Assembly (NCBI GenBank): GCA_041569895.1
Contig: JBFFXF010000327.1
Coordinates: forward strand, 1 to 7,575
Length of the DNA stretch: 7,575 nt
Direction of reading: 5' to 3'
Origin: JBFFXF01 sp041569895
Lineage (GTDB): Bacteria; Planctomycetota; UBA8108; JACQVS01
Part shown: positions 5,124 to 7,575 of the stretch, in pieces
Layout: each line of letters begins with the position of its first letter
Position numbering within the stretch: the stretch's first letter is position 1
Notes under the pieces: generated by a model
The model's database searches: none
Told to the model about the DNA's origin: nothing
What the model saw: only the letters and a program-made list of their open reading frames with translations
Program-made: the position numbers and the translations under genes

Positions 5124-6578
5124 TCAGCGCTCCGTCCCGTCGCAGCCGAGCGGGTCGGCCGTCGGATCGTCGCCCGGCTCCGGAAACGGCTGCGGCAGCC
5201 GCGTGCCCTTCCTGAAGAGGAAGTCGAGCGTGCGGATCGCATCGCTGACGTCCACCGTGCCGCTGTCGTCGGCGTCGGCCGCATCGGCGCAGGCGATCTC
5301 GCCCTCGCTGAAGAGGAACCGCAGGACGGCGACCGGGTCGGAGATGTTGACTCGATCGTCGAAGTTCGCGTCGCCGCGCACGAAGGGCAGCGGCGGCGGT
5401 CCGAAGTGACCGACGGCGAGCGCGGTGAGCTTCCGGAAGCCTCCCGGCACGATGAAGTCGTGCCTTGTCGGGAAGTCGCCGTCACCATCGCCCAGCAGCA
5501 AGCTCATCGACGCCAGGGGCGGGTCGTCGAGGCTCCAGTTGGCGACCACGAGGTCCGGGTTGCCGTCGAAATCGAAGTCGGCGCTCGCAATGGAGTTCGG
5601 TCGCGGACCGGTCCGCCGCTGGAGCGGCGGGACCGCGAACCGCCCATCGCCGCCGGCGCCCTGGTTGAAAAAGATGCTGACGTAGTCCGTGCCGCGCCCC
5701 GCCGCGACCGCGAAGTCGTCGAATTCGTCGGCGTCGAAGTCGGCGACGGCGATCTCGCGCGGGAGCCCTCCCGTGGTGTAGGACCTGCTGAGGACGAAGT
5801 CCCCCTGCCCGCCGCCGATGAACACCCTCACCTCGCCCGGATCGTAGTTCGTGATCACCAGGTCGAGCACGTCGTCGTCGTTGAAGAGACCGGTCTTGAT
5901 CGCCTTCGGGTCGTCGCCAGCGAAGAACTCGGTCTCGAAGATGAGCGTCCCCTCGCCGTCGTTGAGAAAGACCGTCACCATGTCGCCGTCGTTTTTCGTG
6001 AACGCGAGGTCCGGGAGGCCGTCGGCGTCGAGGTCGGCGAGCGTCGAGTTGAACGGCTCACCGTCCGGGAACAGCAGCACCGCGTCCTCGAACGATCCGG
6101 TGCCGTCGTTGTAGCGGATCTCGATCGGGCCGGGGGCGTTGTTGCACGTCACCACGAGGTCGAGGTCGCCGTCCCCGTCGAGGTCGCCCAGGTCGACGTC
6201 GTAGGGGCGATCGCCGGTGAAGATGATCCGCGGATCGGCGAAGCCGCCGTTTTCGTCGCCGAGATGCACCGAGACGTGCGGACCGAAACGGTTCGCCGAC
6301 ACGACGTCGGTGATGTCATCGCCGTTGACGTCGCCCGTGACGAGGTGCCACGGCTCGATGCACGAGCTCGTGCAGACGAAGTCGATCAGCATCGACTCGG
6401 GATCGTCGAACCCCCCCGCGCCGTCGCCCTCGAAGACCCAGAGGCGGTCGAGGTCGGTGACGACGACGTCCGGAGCCGGCCCGCCGCCGAACGCCGTCGA
6501 CTCGAGGATCGAGACCTCGAGGACCGTGAGCGCGAGGACGACGGCTCCGGCGCGAATCGCTCGACCGAGTGCTTGCAT
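5124..6578 (-). CDS. Exported FG-GAP/VCBS repeat protein with C-terminal dockerin-like EF-hand pair
   Basis: A 484-residue secreted or surface protein. Residues 1-30 form a signal peptide: two arginines, then a hydrophobic core at about 10-24, with probable cleavage near ESTA. Residues 36-370 hold FG-GAP/VCBS-type repeats of the form xxADLDxDGxxDLVV...VxLGDGxGxF, centred near 84, 133, 182, 233, 281 and 335. Together with an incomplete first repeat at 36-58 this gives seven blades of a beta-propeller with calcium-binding Asp-rich loops. A segment LTALAVGHFG (385-393) may close the ring. The tail has two loops with identical spacing: D403, N405, D407, V410, D414 and D435, D437, S439, V442, D446. 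Each is followed by an LxFLF helix, as in dockerin-like repeats. It ends with a Pro/Asp-rich stretch and a lone late Cys. The ATG at 6578 has AGGGG seven bases upstream. It probably binds partners or carbohydrate outside the cell; no enzyme domain is seen. Confidence 0.9.
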   Translation of the reverse strand: MQALGRAIRAGAVVLALTVLEVSILESTAFGGGPAPDVVVTDLDRLWVFEGDGAGGFDDPESMLIDFVCTSSCIEPWHLVTGDVNGDDITDVVSANRFGPHVSVHLGDENGGFADPRIIFTGDRPYDVDLGDLDGDGDLDLVVTCNNAPGPIEIRYNDGTGSFEDAVLLFPDGEPFNSTLADLDADGLPDLAFTKNDGDMVTVFLNDGEGTLIFETEFFAGDDPKAIKTGLFNDDDVLDLVITNYDPGEVRVFIGGGQGDFVLSRSYTTGGLPREIAVADFDADEFDDFAVAAGRGTDYVSIFFNQGAGGDGRFAVPPLQRRTGPRPNSIASADFDFDGNPDLVVANWSLDDPPLASMSLLLGDGDGDFPTRHDFIVPGGFRKLTALAVGHFGPPPLPFVRGDANFDDRVNISDPVAVLRFLFSEGEIACADAADADDSGTVDVSDAIRTLDFLFRKGTRLPQPFPEPGDDPTADPLGCDGTER

Positions 6579-6624
6579 GGCCTCACCCCTTTCAATCGAA
6601 AGAGAGCTCGATACCCCGAGCGCC

Positions 6625-6653
6625 ATTATCTTTGGCGCCCGCTGGCGGCGCAA
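6625..6653 (-). promoter_or_regulatory. Possible promoter for the minus-strand operon
   Basis: On the minus strand, TTGCGC (6648-6653) is followed after 17 bases by GATAAT (6625-6630), about 45 bases before the ATG at 6578. The -10 matches consensus at five of six positions and the -35 at three of six. The placement upstream of the first gene of the block is right, but the signal is modest. Confidence 0.45.
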
Positions 6654-6670
6654 CGCGCTTTCCGGTTCGA

Positions 6671-6699
6671 TTGACCGTGGTCGCCCCCGCACCTATAAT
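6671..6699 (+). promoter_or_regulatory. Near-consensus sigma-70-type promoter for gtrA-like gene
   Basis: TTGACC (6671-6676), a 17-base spacer, then a perfect TATAAT (6694-6699): eleven of twelve consensus positions with ideal spacing, in otherwise GC-rich DNA. Initiation would be expected near 6706, giving a leader of about 47 bases before the ATG at 6753. It faces away from the putative promoter at 6625-6653; the two -35 boxes are 17 bases apart. Confidence 0.75.
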
Positions 6700-6752
6700 C
6701 CACGACGTGCGAGCTGCATCGAGCTCGGGGCTTCTGCACCACGCGATTATCC

Positions 6753-7208
6753 ATGCTGTCTCCGTCGCCGAGGTACTCCCGGATCGAGGAGGGCGCGCGC
6801 GGCGCCGCCCGGGGGCGATACTCCGCCCTGGCGGCGCAGCTGCGCCATTTCTTCAAGTACTCGCAGGTCGGTCTGGCGAGCCTGGCGACCGACGTCGGCG
6901 TGTACAGCCTGCTCCACGTCCTCGGCGTCGAGCCGCTGCTGTCGAACTGCGTCAGCCGCCCGGCCGGCGGCCTCGTCTGCTTCGCCCTCAACCAGTACTG
7001 GACGTTCGGGAACAGGGGTAGGAAGCGGGTCGAGGTCCAGTTCCTGCGCTTCTGGTGCGTGTTCGGTGTCAGCCTGCTTCTCTCGCAGGTCTTCCTCGGG
7101 ATTCTCTACTACGTCATGGGCGGCGATCGCTACGTCGCGAAGCTCACCGCCGAGGGCCTCGTCTTCGTGTTCAACTTCCTCTGCCTGAAGTACTGGACGT
7201 TTCGATGA
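6753..7208 (+). CDS. GtrA family membrane protein
   Basis: A 151-residue four-helix membrane protein of the GtrA/DPMS-associated family, thought to move polyprenyl-linked sugars across the membrane or otherwise assist cell-surface glycosylation. A basic, probably cytoplasmic stretch of about 33 residues precedes helices at about 35-58, 62-80, 97-122 and 126-146. Family marks are FFKYSQVGLASLATDVGVY in helix 1 and the paired NQYWTF (80-85) and LKYWTF (145-150) endings, one at the end of helix 2 and the other at the C-terminus. The only usual start codon before the first helix is the ATG at 6753. It lacks a clear Shine-Dalgarno, so translation may be leader-independent or weak despite the strong promoter upstream. 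The kinase gene begins nine bases after its stop, so the two are probably co-transcribed. No glycosyltransferase partner is in view. Confidence 0.88.
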   Translation: MLSPSPRYSRIEEGARGAARGRYSALAAQLRHFFKYSQVGLASLATDVGVYSLLHVLGVEPLLSNCVSRPAGGLVCFALNQYWTFGNRGRKRVEVQFLRFWCVFGVSLLLSQVFLGILYYVMGGDRYVAKLTAEGLVFVFNFLCLKYWTFR

Positions 7209-7217
7209 GCTCCGGTC

Positions 7218-7575
7218 ATGGCGGATCGTGGTGACGGCGAAGTCGCGGGCGTCCTGAACGCCTTTCTGCAGCGATTCCTCGAGGATCGAAAGGCCGGCCG
7301 ACCGACGGACCTCGAAAACTACCGGCTCGCGTTTCCCGGCTACGAGGACCTCGTCGAGAGCGAGTACCACTCCCTCCTCTCGAGTATCGCGAGAGGTGAC
7401 GGAGACTCCGCCGGTATCGAGTCGTCGACGGAGCCGGAGCTGCGCTTCGCGGCGAGCCCCGATCTCCCGGCGCGCATCGGGCCGTACCATCTCCTCGAGG
7501 TCCTCGGCGAGGGCGGCATGGGAACGGTCGGGCTCGCCGAGCAGCGGGAGCCACTCCACCGGCTCGTCGCGCTCA
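7218..7575 (+). CDS. Hanks-type Ser/Thr protein kinase, N-terminal part (3' truncated by window)
   Basis: The first 119 residues of a eukaryotic-like protein kinase, open to the window edge. Residues 1-60 form a leader with VLNAFLQRFLEDRKAGRPTD and an LENYRLAFPGYEDLVESEY stretch, the kind of helical region often found before the kinase domain in Planctomycetota and relatives. A less ordered stretch of about 25 residues leads to the kinase start at residue 87: IGPYHLLEVLGEGGMGTVGL. The glycine-rich ATP loop GEGGMG spans 97-102. The window ends in LVAL plus one base A, just where the invariant VAxK lysine is expected. No membrane segment is seen so far; those usually follow the kinase domain. 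It starts nine bases after the GtrA-family stop without a strong ribosome site, suggesting translational coupling. Catalytic loop and output domains lie outside the window. Confidence 0.88.
   Translation, partial: MADRGDGEVAGVLNAFLQRFLEDRKAGRPTDLENYRLAFPGYEDLVESEYHSLLSSIARGDGDSAGIESSTEPELRFAASPDLPARIGPYHLLEVLGEGGMGTVGLAEQREPLHRLVAL

Noticed and set aside
5105..5488. N-terminal extension of the deacetylase
   Set aside because: The extra residues overlap the dockerin-like tail of the FG-GAP gene and look random. The ATG at 5104 has a clear AGGAG and fits family length.
4917..6674. A 585-codon plus-strand open frame opposite the FG-GAP gene
   Set aside because: Its valine/glutamate/arginine-rich translation mirrors the Asp/Gly-rich repeats of the real gene on the other strand, and no known domain is visible.
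6579..6692. Longer start for the FG-GAP protein at 6692
   Set aside because: It would bury the signal peptide 38 residues inside the protein and extend across the divergent promoter region.

Overview
This is a GC-rich bacterial window. It runs from the 3' end of one gene (an ABC-2 permease) to the 5' end of another (a Hanks-type Ser/Thr kinase). The gene mix looks most like Planctomycetota, though Myxococcota or Acidobacteriota cannot be excluded. Pointers are an exported FG-GAP/VCBS propeller ending in paired dockerin-like EF-hands and a DPTADPLGC-type tail, a kinase with a long N-terminal leader, and intergenic hexanucleotide arrays. This placement is an inference from style, not from a marker gene.

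Layout from left to right: the tail of an ABC-2 permease (+, ends 353). A 337-base gene-free stretch packed with short-period repeats. A membrane-anchored methyl-accepting chemotaxis protein (-, 691-1758). A second repeat-filled stretch of about 430 bases. Then a compact minus-strand block read right to left: FG-GAP/dockerin protein (6578-5124), histone-deacetylase-family hydrolase (5104-4163), OsmC-family protein (4107-3634) and pyruvate kinase (3601 or 3619-2186). Gaps in the block are 19, 55 and 14-32 bases, so it is probably one transcription unit. A 174-base divergent control region (6579-6752) separates it from a plus-strand GtrA-family membrane protein (6753-7208) and the Ser/Thr kinase (7218 to the window end). 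That region holds a near-consensus sigma-70-type promoter for the plus side.

The main discovery is that the OsmC-family gene is interrupted by a single in-frame TGA (3901-3903). The TGA sits exactly where the family's first catalytic cysteine belongs. Both flanks are intact, the start has an excellent Shine-Dalgarno, the resolving cysteine lies 67 residues downstream, and a hairpin with a bacterial SECIS-like shape begins 12 bases after the TGA. The best reading is a selenocysteine-containing OsmC-type peroxidase of 157 residues, which a standard gene caller would split into two fragments or call a pseudogene.

The second point of interest is a composite repeat present in two copies, in opposite orientations, on either side of the chemotaxis-receptor gene. 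Each copy has the same module order: a hexamer array, a TCGGAR/GGAGTC-type hexamer array, a 67-base core about 76% identical between copies, and a (G3N3)n array that is a textbook G-quadruplex motif. These stretches do not look like protein-coding DNA.
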